Below, piece by piece: positions 7,199 to 14,406 of a stretch of DNA of 21,447 bases. The notes beneath the pieces were generated by a model that saw only the letters and a program-made list of their open reading frames with translations, did no database searches and was not told the origin of the DNA. Each line of letters opens with the position of its first letter. Positions within the stretch are counted from its first letter, which is position 1. The DNA is taken from contig DATFXM010000115.1 in assembly GCA_035315885.1 (NCBI GenBank), positions 1 to 21,447 of the forward strand. Direction: 5' to 3'. This DNA comes from DATFXM01 sp035315885. Its GTDB lineage: Bacteria > Acidobacteriota > Blastocatellia > UBA7656. Both the position numbers and the translations under genes were made by a program.

Positions 7199-7849
7199 AT
7201 GAACAGCGTAAACATCAGCAAAATCCGTTTTTCAAGAGCGCTCGCCGCAGTCTCGCTGGCCTGCCTCTGCCTTTCGTTTCAGGCCATGGGACACACTCGC
7301 TTTGCGAACCAGACCGGTAAGCCCGACAGACGCCAGACAACCACTCGATCAAACGAGTCTGGCGCAGTCAGTCCGGCGGCGGACGCTGTACAGGACGATG
7401 TACAGCAGCTTCTGGTGCGCTCGATCGCTGATTTGTCGCACCAGGTTGAGAAACTCGGTGAAGAGGTCCGGCTGTTGCGAAGAGACGCCCAGCACAATTC
7501 GTTGACGCTGGAATTGATCCTTTCAGAAGAGCGGCTTGAACGGCTTGAAACCAGACTCCAGGAGACCCTGGATAACAAGTCTCAGCTTGATGCCCGCGAA
7601 GCTGACATTCAGCGGCGGATGAAGAACATTCAAGGCGAATTAGTCTTGCGTGGTGGGCTGCGGCGCGATGAATCGGAAGCAGCGATTCGCTCGGAGCTGC
7701 AGCGAGGGCTTGACGAGGTTCATGCCCAGCAGACAGCAAATCATCAGCGTTCAGCCGATCTGCAGGCGCAGATTGTGGAACTGCGACATCGGGTTGAGGT
7801 GTTAACCAAGCGGCTGGACCAGAGCGCCGAGAAGCCTCTGCAGAAGTAA
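7199..7849 (+). CDS. Secreted coiled-coil protein of unknown function
   Basis: Not recognised beyond its architecture. The first 30 or so residues look like a signal peptide: a basic start (KIRFSR) and a hydrophobic core (ALAAVSLACLCLSF), with cleavage plausible near FQAMG. A polar linker rich in Thr, Ser and Arg follows. From about residue 67 to the end the protein is almost entirely heptad-like coiled coil (for example HQVEKLGEEVRLLRRD and LERLETRLQETLDN), so it is probably a periplasmic oligomer. The open frame extends further upstream, but that part overlaps the opposite-strand gene and reads as shadow sequence. ATG 7199 has AAGG eight bases before it; an in-frame ATG at 7178 is the alternative. 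It is divergent from the DUF4388/TPR gene across about 190 bases. Confidence 0.75.
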   Translation: MNSVNISKIRFSRALAAVSLACLCLSFQAMGHTRFANQTGKPDRRQTTTRSNESGAVSPAADAVQDDVQQLLVRSIADLSHQVEKLGEEVRLLRRDAQHNSLTLELILSEERLERLETRLQETLDNKSQLDAREADIQRRMKNIQGELVLRGGLRRDESEAAIRSELQRGLDEVHAQQTANHQRSADLQAQIVELRHRVEVLTKRLDQSAEKPLQK

Positions 7850-7897
7850 ACCCGAGGAAAGTAGGAAGAATCGAGAATAAGAGAGAAGCGCCAGCGC

Positions 7898-7934
7898 AAA
7901 AAAAAAAGAAAAGCCGCTGAACTTGTCAGCGGCT
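7898..7934 (-). terminator. Strong intrinsic terminator oriented along the - strand
   Basis: AGCCGCTGA (7912-7920) and TCAGCGGCT (7926-7934) form a perfect nine-pair stem with a five-base loop. On the - strand it is followed by a T-run interrupted only by one C, complement of the ten-A run at 7898-7907: a textbook intrinsic terminator. On the + strand the hairpin is followed only by CCTTTAGTC, so it would end the coiled-coil gene's transcript less efficiently. No convincing - strand gene precedes it. Confidence 0.75.
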
Positions 7935-8501
7935 CCTTTAGTCTCGATGCAGAGCCACGCCCCCTTGTAACCCTACATCCAGAACTACTACTGTCTGTCG
8001 CTTCTCTCAGTTTTGCTTCTTGTCTTAGCCAGGCTGCTCACCCGGCCGAGTCCGCGTTGAATGGAAGGCAGGGCCCCCATCCTCCCTTCCATCCTTCGCG
8101 TTTCAGTTCTGCATCCCGCAGTTGCTCTGAGCAGAAGAGGTTTTTACCAAACTGTCGAACTGCTAGAACCGGGTGTTCCTTGAGCAATGTCCGTGCCAGC
8201 AATAACGGTCGGCGGGCCAACAGTTGACATGCTCCTTTAATGTTTTTGGATTAGGCGCCTGCAGTTGAGAAACAACTTTCACTGTTGAAGCTTTCAAAAC
8301 TCCGCGAACTAACAAATTTCGTAACTCGGCGATTACAAATAATGTCAGGTTGCATCGAAGGCCCCTGACCTGAAGCGGGGTAAACAAGCAACAGAGCCAC
8401 GCAATTCACGCCCAGCCTTCTGAGGCTCTCCCGCCGAGCGGACGCAATTTGCCATCGACGCGTGACAATAGTCGGTTCACGCCAAACTTTGGCACTCTGC
8501 G
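7935..8501. other. Long intergenic stretch without a convincing gene
   Basis: About 570 bases between the terminator at 7898-7934 and the alkyltransferase-like gene. On the - strand one frame is open from 8526 to 8038 apart from a single TAA at 8251-8253. Its second part contains ARTLLKEHPVLAVRQFGKN and EQLRDAELKREGWKGG, which reads like protein but matches nothing I can name. A 28-residue frame starts at ATG 8231 (- strand) directly after AAAGGAG, though with only one base of spacing. The region could be an eroded gene, a small RNA gene or plain spacer. No tRNA, tmRNA, RNase P or clear 6S signature was recognised. Confidence 0.4.
8053..8100. repeat. Two-part inverted repeat (long hairpin) in the intergenic region
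   Basis: ATGGAAGG (8061-8068) pairs perfectly with CCTTCCAT (8085-8092). Outside it CGCG (8053-8056) pairs with CGCG (8097-8100), separated by a symmetric four-by-four internal loop. The whole forms a 48-base stem-loop on either strand, about 120 bases upstream of the - strand terminator. It would suit a structured RNA or a short palindromic repeat. Confidence 0.45.
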
Positions 8502-9068
8502 ATGACATCGGTTGGGGTTGCCTCAACCGATACCCAACCGGATAATCAAGGTTTTATTTTGCTCGGAGGTTCTTCAAACTCAACGGTGACATCGGGCACA
8601 AAGACAAAAAAGAAAAACGATGGCTTCGAGCGAGTCTTCGAGCAGATCTATACCCTCGTGATAAGAATCCCACGAGGCAGGGTGATGACCTACGGTCAGA
8701 TCGCTCGACTTCTCGACGACCGCTACAGCCCACGCCTCGTGGGTTGGGCCATGCACGCCACACCCAAAGATGGCCGGAACATCCCCTGGCACCGCGTCAT
8801 CAATTCGCGCGGCAGCACTTCCACCGCGGGTTTGATCCTTGAACAACCCGATTTGCAAAGGCTGCTGCTGGAGGCGGAAGGCGTAGTGTTCGACGACCGG
8901 GGCCGCTGCGAACTCTCTCGATACCAGTGGTCCCCTACTCAGAAGAAATTTCGCGCGCTGCTCAAGGAAGTCTCTAAATCAAAAAGCCGAATTAAGAATC
9001 ACAAAGCACCATCGAGCCGGCGCACAAGCGCGACCAAGACCAAACGGAGGAGGCCTGCTAAGAAATGA
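8502..9068 (+). CDS. Alkyltransferase-like (ATL) DNA-repair protein, MGMT DNA-binding fold with Trp in place of Cys
   Basis: Predicted to bind O6-alkylguanine lesions without removing the alkyl group and to hand them to nucleotide excision repair. The MGMT DNA-binding domain covers about residues 40-130, with RGRVMTYGQIARLL (Tyr64 as nucleotide-flipping Tyr), SPRLVGWAMH, and IPWHRVINSRG at 94-104. In true methyltransferases the box is PCHR; here Trp96 replaces the acceptor Cys, the defining mark of ATL proteins (E. coli YbaZ, S. pombe Atl1). A Lys/Arg-rich tail of about 35 residues follows and may add nonspecific DNA binding. The first 40 residues are low in complexity. ATG 8502 has no good ribosome-binding site; an in-frame GTG at 8586 has GGAGG 16 bases before it, so the start is uncertain. 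It overlaps the next gene by four bases (ATGA). Confidence 0.87.
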   Translation: MTSVGVASTDTQPDNQGFILLGGSSNSTVTSGTKTKKKNDGFERVFEQIYTLVIRIPRGRVMTYGQIARLLDDRYSPRLVGWAMHATPKDGRNIPWHRVINSRGSTSTAGLILEQPDLQRLLLEAEGVVFDDRGRCELSRYQWSPTQKKFRALLKEVSKSKSRIKNHKAPSSRRTSATKTKRRRPAKK

Positions 9069-9478
9069 CCCTGACTCCCGAACAGGAGAAAGTAATTCGG
9101 CACAGATTCGAAACAAATTCTTTCGCAAAACATCTCGGGTTCGAGCTGGAGATCGTCGAGCCTGCACACTCGCGACTCTCCGTAGATGTCACGCCCGAAC
9201 TACTTCAACTTGCCGGGGTCATGCACGGGGGAGCCATCGCCAGCCTGATTGATACCGCTGTAGCGTTCGCAATCGCCGGTTCGGCTGAGGTGGACTCCAG
9301 ATTTACTACCGTTGAAATGAAGGTCAACTACTTGAGCGCGATTCGAGAGGGCCGAGTGACTGCCGACGCACGCGTGATAAGAGATGGCCGGCGAATCATT
9401 GTCGGCGAGGCTGACGTATTCGATTTCCGGGGGAGGCTTGCAGCAAAGGGCCTGCTCACCTACATACGACTCGATTGA
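9065..9478 (+). CDS. PaaI-family hotdog thioesterase
   Basis: Predicted acyl-CoA thioesterase of the PaaI/YbgC-like hotdog fold, 137 residues, normal for the family. The hallmark segment GVMHGGAIASLIDTAVAFAI at about 51-70 carries His54-Gly-Gly and Asp63, followed by strands TTVEMKVNYLSAIREG and GRRIIVGEADVFDFRGRLAAKG that complete the fold. Such enzymes hydrolyse phenylacetyl-CoA or medium-chain and aromatic acyl-CoA; the substrate here is unknown. The ATG overlaps the TGA of the ATL gene (ATGA), so translation is probably coupled, and GGAGGAGG lies at 9046-9053. Co-expression with a DNA-alkylation-damage protein is unusual and may be accidental. The 94 bases after it hold the promoter for the ABC genes. 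Confidence 0.9.
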   Translation: MTLTPEQEKVIRHRFETNSFAKHLGFELEIVEPAHSRLSVDVTPELLQLAGVMHGGAIASLIDTAVAFAIAGSAEVDSRFTTVEMKVNYLSAIREGRVTADARVIRDGRRIIVGEADVFDFRGRLAAKGLLTYIRLD

Positions 9479-9496
9479 TGGTTCGAGAGACAGACT

Positions 9497-9525
9497 TTGA
9501 GTTGATCGTGGTTGGCCGGTACAAT
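9497..9525 (+). promoter_or_regulatory. Sigma-70-like promoter for the ABC exporter genes
   Basis: TTGAGT (9497-9502) and TACAAT (9520-9525) are separated by exactly 17 bases. The -10 matches five of six consensus positions and the -35 four of six. Transcription should start near 9532, leaving a leader of about 40 bases before ATG 9573. It is the best housekeeping-type promoter seen in the window. Confidence 0.5.
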
Positions 9526-9572
9526 TCGGGTTACTGCGGCGAGCGAGCGGAAGGCAACAAGGCCTTGGGTTT

Positions 9573-11315
9573 ATGACACCACTGAAGCGCCTCCTCGGCT
9601 ATTTCACTCCTTATCGCCGGCAGCTTCTCTTCGGCACTGCTTGCGTGCTCGGTACTAACCTGGCGCGCCTACGAGTTCCGGTCATTCTTCGCCAAGCCGT
9701 CGATGAACTCACCACCACCGTAACCCAGCAGTCAATGCTCAGGTACGGCGCCTTGGTGCTTCTGACTACTGCGTTGCAAGGTGTGTTTCTGTTCACGCAG
9801 CGGCGCGTGCTCATCAACATGTCGCGGGACATCGAGTATGACTTGCGAAGCGAATTCTACGAGCATCTTCAGAAACTCTCATTCGGCTTCTATCAGACTC
9901 ACCGCACTGGTGATTTGATGGCTCGTGCGACCAACGACCTGTCGGCGGTCCGCATGATAGTTGGTCCGGCGCTGATGTACTCGTTGAACACCGTGTTCGC
10001 TATGGCTCTGATTGTGCCGCTGATGGCTTCGATAAGCTGGCGGCTTACGCTGCTTGCGTTTGTGTCGATGCCTCTCGTGGTCGGCGCCACTAATTACTTT
10101 TCGAAGAGAATTCACGATCGATTCGAAAAAGTTCAGGACTACTTCGGGACTGTCTCCAGTCGTGCGCAGGAGTCGCTTGCTGGTGTTCGAGTGATTCGGG
10201 CTTATACGCAGGAGCGCGCAGAGATCGCGAGCTTTCGTCGAATCAATCGGGAATTCGTGAACCGGAATCTTGGCCTGATCAAGCTGTCGGGAGTCTTCCA
10301 TCCGATTCTGCAGTACTTCATTGGTTTAGGATTCATCGCAGTGCTCTGGTACGGCGGAGGTCTGGTGATTGATGGCCGCATCACTATCGGGCAGTTCGTC
10401 CAGTTCACGCTTTACCTTGGATATCTGGTGTGGCCGATGATTGCTCTGGGTTGGGTGATCAACATATTCCAGCGAGGCATGGCCTCAATGGGACGAATGC
10501 ACCAGATCATGGCTACGACTCCCGAGATTGACGATCGCGTCGCGGACTCGCGCATCAATGAGATTGCGGGTGATATTGAGTTCAGAAATTTGAATTTCAG
10601 TTACGACGGAAACGGCAATCGCGCGCTGAACGACATCAGTCTGCACATCAGAGCCGGACAGACCGTGGCATTCGTCGGTGCTGTGGGCTCGGGCAAGTCG
10701 ACGCTGATGAACCTTGTCTCGAGGCTGGTCGACGCACCTCCCGGCGAAGTGTTAATCGACGGACGACCCATAAGGGAGATCCCGCTGACAACGCTCCGGT
10801 CTTCGATTGGCTACGTCCCGCAGGAAACGTTTCTGTTCAGCGACACAATTGCCGAGAACATTGCGTTTGGTGTCGAGCAGGCAACCGACGGTGAAATACG
10901 CACGTCGGCGACCGAAGCGGGACTGGCCGAAGACGTCGAATCTTTTCCCAACGGATACGAAACGATTCTCGGAGAACGCGGCATCACTCTTTCGGGTGGG
11001 CAAAAGCAGCGAACGGCGATTGCCCGAGCATTGATCCGCAGACCCAGAATTCTGATTCTGGATGATGCGCTTTCGGCGGTGGACACCTACACCGAAGAGA
11101 AGATTCTCGGACATTTGAGACAGATTATGAGAGGCCGAACCAGCCTGCTCGTGTCTCATCGAGTCTCGACGGTAAAGGATGCAGATCTTATCGTCGTACT
11201 TGACCAGGGTCGAATCGCGGAGCGCGGCACTCATCAGGAGCTGTTGGCGATGGGCGGAATCTACGCTGAGCTCTACGAAAAACAACTGCTCGAGGAAGAA
11301 CTGGCAGCGAGTTAA
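9573..11315 (+). CDS. ABC exporter half-transporter, degenerate-site subunit (BmrC/TM287-like)
   Basis: Half of a predicted heterodimeric ABC exporter. An N-terminal six-helix transmembrane domain (about 1-315) precedes the nucleotide-binding domain (about 330-575). Walker A is GAVGSGKST (369-377), the Q-loop lies in YVPQETFLFS (about 414-423), the signature is canonical LSGGQ (473-477), and Walker B is ILILDDALS. The residue after the Walker B Asp497 is Asp498 instead of the catalytic Glu, the mark of the non-hydrolysing site in BmrCD, LmrCD and TM287/288. The switch His529 is kept. The stop lies 5 bases before its partner gene. Substrates of this class include drugs and lipids and cannot be told from sequence. 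ATG 9573 has only a poor ribosome-binding site but fits the family N-terminus. Confidence 0.92.
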   Translation: MTPLKRLLGYFTPYRRQLLFGTACVLGTNLARLRVPVILRQAVDELTTTVTQQSMLRYGALVLLTTALQGVFLFTQRRVLINMSRDIEYDLRSEFYEHLQKLSFGFYQTHRTGDLMARATNDLSAVRMIVGPALMYSLNTVFAMALIVPLMASISWRLTLLAFVSMPLVVGATNYFSKRIHDRFEKVQDYFGTVSSRAQESLAGVRVIRAYTQERAEIASFRRINREFVNRNLGLIKLSGVFHPILQYFIGLGFIAVLWYGGGLVIDGRITIGQFVQFTLYLGYLVWPMIALGWVINIFQRGMASMGRMHQIMATTPEIDDRVADSRINEIAGDIEFRNLNFSYDGNGNRALNDISLHIRAGQTVAFVGAVGSGKSTLMNLVSRLVDAPPGEVLIDGRPIREIPLTTLRSSIGYVPQETFLFSDTIAENIAFGVEQATDGEIRTSATEAGLAEDVESFPNGYETILGERGITLSGGQKQRTAIARALIRRPRILILDDALSAVDTYTEEKILGHLRQIMRGRTSLLVSHRVSTVKDADLIVVLDQGRIAERGTHQELLAMGGIYAELYEKQLLEEELAAS

Positions 11316-11320
11316 CGCGG

Positions 11321-13204
11321 ATGGCTGAGTCGCATCACGAAGAAGAGGTGTTGGGGAAAGCGTACGACGCTAGACTGATGCGCCGTCTGCTGACCTACCT
11401 GTGGCCCTATCGCGGTCGCGCCATAACATCGCTGATCCTCACGATCTTAAGCGCGCCGCTCTCGCTTGCGGGACCGCCGCTCACAAAAGCGGCAATAGAT
11501 CTGTTTCTCGATCCGAATCTCGATCCATCGAAGGTCGGCGGGTTTTCGCTTTTTATTAAGCACACAGCCGACCGGTTTGGCATGGCCTCTTCGGCCTATA
11601 GCGGAATTGCGTTCATCGCGGTGGTCTTCCTGCTCGCTAATATCGCGGCCTTCGCGGTTCAGTATGTACAAGCTATTGTGATGCAGGCCATGGGACAGTA
11701 CATAATGTACGACCTGCGCAAACAGATCTTCGACCGTCTCCAGCAATTGCCGATTGAGTTCTATGACCGCAATCCGGTAGGCCGTCTGATGACCAGGTTG
11801 ACCACGGATGTTGATGCTCTCAATGAGATGTTCACGGCGGGAGTAATAGTGATCTTCGGCGATCTTGCGATGATCTTCTACATTGCGATCTGGATGTTTC
11901 AGGTGAACTGGAGGCTCGCCCTGACATCTTTCGCGATAATGCCGCTGCTTGCGGCGTTGACGACCTGGTTCAGACTCGGCGCCCGTTCCTCTTTCCGCGA
12001 GGTCCGCGTCAGAATAGCGCGAATAAATGCGTTTCTGCAGGAACACATCACCGGCATGCCGGTTGTGCAGTTGTTCAACCGCGAGGAAAAGGAGATGCGC
12101 AAGTTTCGGCAGATAAACGAGGCGCATCGAAAAGCGAACATCGATACCATCTTCTACTATGCGGTGTTCTACCCCGGCGTCGAGATAATTGGTGCCATCG
12201 GAATCGCACTGATTATCTGGTACGGGGGAGGACAGGTGCTGCGCGGCGTTACAACAATCGGGACGCTGGTCGCGTTTATCCAGCTTGCGCGTTCGTTCTA
12301 CGAACCCATCTCAGACATCAGCGAAAAGTACAACATTCTGCAATCGGCAATGGCGTCGTCCGAACGGATCTTCAAGTTGATCGATGAGCCGGTCACGATA
12401 AAGGCGCCCGATGCGCCGCGACGGATCGGCCGGGCTCGCGGGCGCATCGAGTTCCGCGACGTTTGGTTTGCTTATAAAGATGATGACTGGGTTCTGAAGG
12501 ACGTCTCATTCGTTGCGGAGCCCGGAGAGCGCGTCGCATTTGTCGGGCATACCGGAGCGGGGAAGACGACGATCACCAATCTGCTGCTGAGGTTTTATGA
12601 CGTGCAGCGGGGCACGATTCTTCTGGACGGCATAGACATTCGCGAGCTTGATCTTGAGGAGTTGCGTTCGAACTTCAGCATTGTATTGCAGGATGTTTTT
12701 CTGTTCTCTGCCGATATTGCGTCGAACATCAGACTCGGAAGCGCATCAATCTCTGACGAGCAGCTTCAGCGGGCGGCGGGAGATGTTCACGCTGACGAGT
12801 TCATCCAACGTCTGCCGGCCGGCTACCGATCAGAACTGCGCGAGCGAGGTGCCGGGTTGTCGGTGGGTCAGAAACAATTGATCAGTTTCGCGCGCGCGCT
12901 TGCGTACGATCCGAGGGTATTGATCCTTGACGAGGCCACCAGTTCCATCGACACCGAGACTGAATTGCTGATACGCGATGCGGTGGAAAGGTTGATGGAG
13001 GGTCGGACATCGATAGTGATCGCGCATCGGCTTTCGACGATTCAATCAGTCGACAAGATAATCGTGATGCACAAGGGCGAGATCCGCGAAGCCGGCAATC
13101 ATCAGAGTCTGCTGGCGCTGCGCGGTTTTTATTGGCGGCTTTACAGACTGCAGTTCTATCGGGAGTACAAGCGTGAGCTTGCCGAGAGCGTTGCGGATGA
13201 TTGA
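11321..13204 (+). CDS. ABC exporter half-transporter, consensus-Walker subunit (BmrD/TM288-like)
   Basis: Partner of the preceding half-transporter. At 627 residues it carries a short N-terminal extension and a larger extracytoplasmic segment between the first two helices (about 60-92), typical of the BmrD/TM288 side. The transmembrane domain spans about 20-350. The nucleotide-binding domain has Walker A GHTGAGKTT (409-417), the Q-loop in IVLQDVFLFS, signature LSVGQ (513-517, Val for the usual Gly), Walker B VLILDEATSS with catalytic Glu538, and switch His569. Its own Walker motifs are intact and pair with the canonical LSGGQ of the partner, while its altered LSVGQ faces the partner's altered Walker B. 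The exporter therefore has one active and one degenerate ATP site. It starts 5 bases after the upstream stop, so translation is probably coupled. Confidence 0.92.
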   Translation: MAESHHEEEVLGKAYDARLMRRLLTYLWPYRGRAITSLILTILSAPLSLAGPPLTKAAIDLFLDPNLDPSKVGGFSLFIKHTADRFGMASSAYSGIAFIAVVFLLANIAAFAVQYVQAIVMQAMGQYIMYDLRKQIFDRLQQLPIEFYDRNPVGRLMTRLTTDVDALNEMFTAGVIVIFGDLAMIFYIAIWMFQVNWRLALTSFAIMPLLAALTTWFRLGARSSFREVRVRIARINAFLQEHITGMPVVQLFNREEKEMRKFRQINEAHRKANIDTIFYYAVFYPGVEIIGAIGIALIIWYGGGQVLRGVTTIGTLVAFIQLARSFYEPISDISEKYNILQSAMASSERIFKLIDEPVTIKAPDAPRRIGRARGRIEFRDVWFAYKDDDWVLKDVSFVAEPGERVAFVGHTGAGKTTITNLLLRFYDVQRGTILLDGIDIRELDLEELRSNFSIVLQDVFLFSADIASNIRLGSASISDEQLQRAAGDVHADEFIQRLPAGYRSELRERGAGLSVGQKQLISFARALAYDPRVLILDEATSSIDTETELLIRDAVERLMEGRTSIVIAHRLSTIQSVDKIIVMHKGEIREAGNHQSLLALRGFYWRLYRLQFYREYKRELAESVADD

Positions 13205-13213
13205 TGCGGGTAG

Positions 13214-13241
13214 TGAGTGCTGAGTAATGAGTGCTGAGCGG
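13214..13241. repeat. Tandem 14-base direct repeat
   Basis: Two adjacent 14-base units begin identically (TGAGTGCTGAG) and differ in the last three bases (TAA at 13225-13227 is T-A-A; CGG at 13239-13241). They start ten bases after the stop of the second ABC gene. The second unit forms most of the left arm of the inverted repeat listed next. Confidence 0.6.
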
Positions 13242-13347
13242 CAACCAGTAGGTTTCGGGTTTAGGTTCGTTTGATTCAGTATGACTCTATATCACATTAG
13301 GCGTCTTCCGAGTCTCCACCCAACGAACTGGTTGCCACTCAACACTC
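13229..13347. repeat. Long imperfect inverted repeat between convergent genes
   Basis: The 20 bases at 13229-13248 match the reverse complement of 13328-13347 at 18 positions, including a perfect run of nine (GGCAACCAG / CTGGTTGCC). The arms are 79 bases apart and fill the gap between the second ABC gene (+) and the GH19 gene (-). No transposase or target-site duplication is evident. It may be a two-way transcription end or the ends of a small non-coding repeat element. Confidence 0.6.
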
Positions 13348-13359
13348 GGGAGTCAGACG

Positions 13360-13983
13360 TCAGCTCAACACCGACTTCGCCGTCTTCCAGAACGCCTGAC
13401 GTTCCGCGAGTCCTGCGGTACCGCCATTGATCCGCTTCGTTATCGTCACAAAAGAAGCGTCAGTCTGAGCGTCTGCAATCTCGTTCAATCCCCGGGACTG
13501 CCAGAAGTGCGCAGCCGACTCGGCAGCGGGATCAGACGTAGTCAGAAGATCCGGATTCTCGTCTATCGGAAGCTCCAGCGCTTTCGCGCCGGCTTCGTAG
13601 TTCGATCGCCCAGTGACTTGAATCAACCCTCTGCCTCGATACTTCCATCCGTCCCCACTCGTTTCATCCCCGTTTCCGAGCCGGCTCGCATAAACAAAGT
13701 TCGCCAGCTTCTCCGGGTTTCGTTCGTACCGCTTCGCAACGTCCATACTCGGAAACCTCTTCGGCCAGACCTGCATCAGTCTCTCAGCCGAATAGTTCAG
13801 GTTCTCCACAAGTCTGTTGAGCTGACCCGACTCATGCGCGAGCTGCGCAAGAAACGCGGCTGCGCGGGCAGAAGTATTGATCTCGAATTTCTCCATCGCC
13901 TGATTGAGGGAATCAACCCATTTATCAGGCTCGGAGCACTTTGGCATTATCGATTTGAGTTGTTCCAACGTTATGCTCGCCAT
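13360..13983 (-). CDS. GH19-family endolysin/chitinase-like lysozyme, no signal peptide
   Basis: Predicted to cleave peptidoglycan or chitin-like glycan. The 207-residue protein is a single GH19 domain: AAAFLAQLAHESGQLNRL at about 41-58 with catalytic Glu51, the substrate-binding segment YRGRGLIQVTGRSNY at about 115-129, and TKRINGG near 182-188. N-terminal helices with MPKCSEPDKWVDSLNQAM resemble phage endolysins of this family. No signal peptide is seen, so export would need a holin or lysis, as for phage enzymes. No other phage gene is nearby; the gene stands alone between long intergenic gaps, which suggests a captured phage gene or a tailocin/prophage remnant. The start at 13983 is supported by AAGGGGG five bases upstream. 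Confidence 0.9.
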   Translation of the reverse strand: MASITLEQLKSIMPKCSEPDKWVDSLNQAMEKFEINTSARAAAFLAQLAHESGQLNRLVENLNYSAERLMQVWPKRFPSMDVAKRYERNPEKLANFVYASRLGNGDETSGDGWKYRGRGLIQVTGRSNYEAGAKALELPIDENPDLLTTSDPAAESAAHFWQSRGLNEIADAQTDASFVTITKRINGGTAGLAERQAFWKTAKSVLS

Positions 13984-13988
13984 GTGAA

Positions 13989-13995
13989 CCCCCTT
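13989..13995 (-). promoter_or_regulatory. Strong Shine-Dalgarno of the GH19 gene
   Basis: On the - strand AAGGGGG lies five bases before ATG 13983. It fixes the start of the endolysin-like gene. Confidence 0.65.
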
Positions 13996-14274
13996 ACAGC
14001 GATATCCCCGTACTGTTTAAAAGTCGCAGTTCGCTTGCGTGGCAATGCTCACCAGGCTCGGAACATTATCGGTAATAGAAGTGCCAGTCAACTCATCGGG
14101 GCTCGAGATGATTCAGGCTTGTGATGACAAGTTACTCATCGAAGCGCTGATCGTGTTCAGTACGATTGTTGCGCAAGTATTGTGCGCATGTTTTGTGAAC
14201 GGCAACTAATGAAAGTTCGTTTCATCCATTTTTTCGTTGAAGTTTCCGAATTCTTGAAAGCAACAACTGGTGAC

Positions 14275-14309
14275 GATCGCGATCAATTTTTCGCAACTCG
14301 CTACGAGTT
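14275..14309. promoter_or_regulatory. Pair of palindromes in the receptor upstream region
   Basis: GATCGCGATC (14275-14284) is a perfect ten-base palindrome. AACTCG (14295-14300) and CGAGTT (14304-14309) form a perfect six-base inverted repeat around CTA. They lie 20 bases apart, about 200 bases before the receptor start, and could be operator sites; no known regulator can be assigned. Confidence 0.3.
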
Positions 14310-14406
14310 AATAACAAACCAAAACAGGCAGCAAGCGGCACCGAGCTTGCGAAAGTAGTCACAGCAAACACGCAGTGCGAAATGAGGATGTCCCGGCGGT
14401 TATATC

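Noticed and set aside
8204..8237. Small peptide frame after AAAGGAG on the - strand (start ATG 8231)
   Set aside because: Spacing to the ATG is only one base, the 28-residue product is low in complexity, and no partner gene is present.
7935..8300. 6S RNA, tmRNA or RNase P RNA on the - strand
   Set aside because: The terminator and hairpin looked promising, but none of the conserved segments of these RNAs could be found.
11447..12127. 226-codon open frame on the - strand
   Set aside because: Antisense to the second ABC subunit; very rich in Arg, His and Gln with no recognisable fold.
13229..13347. Insertion sequence ends
   Set aside because: The arms enclose only 79 bases with no transposase frame and no target-site duplication was seen.
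13507..14124. 205-codon open frame on the + strand
   Set aside because: Mostly antisense to the GH19 gene, whose catalytic motifs and ribosome-binding site are clear.
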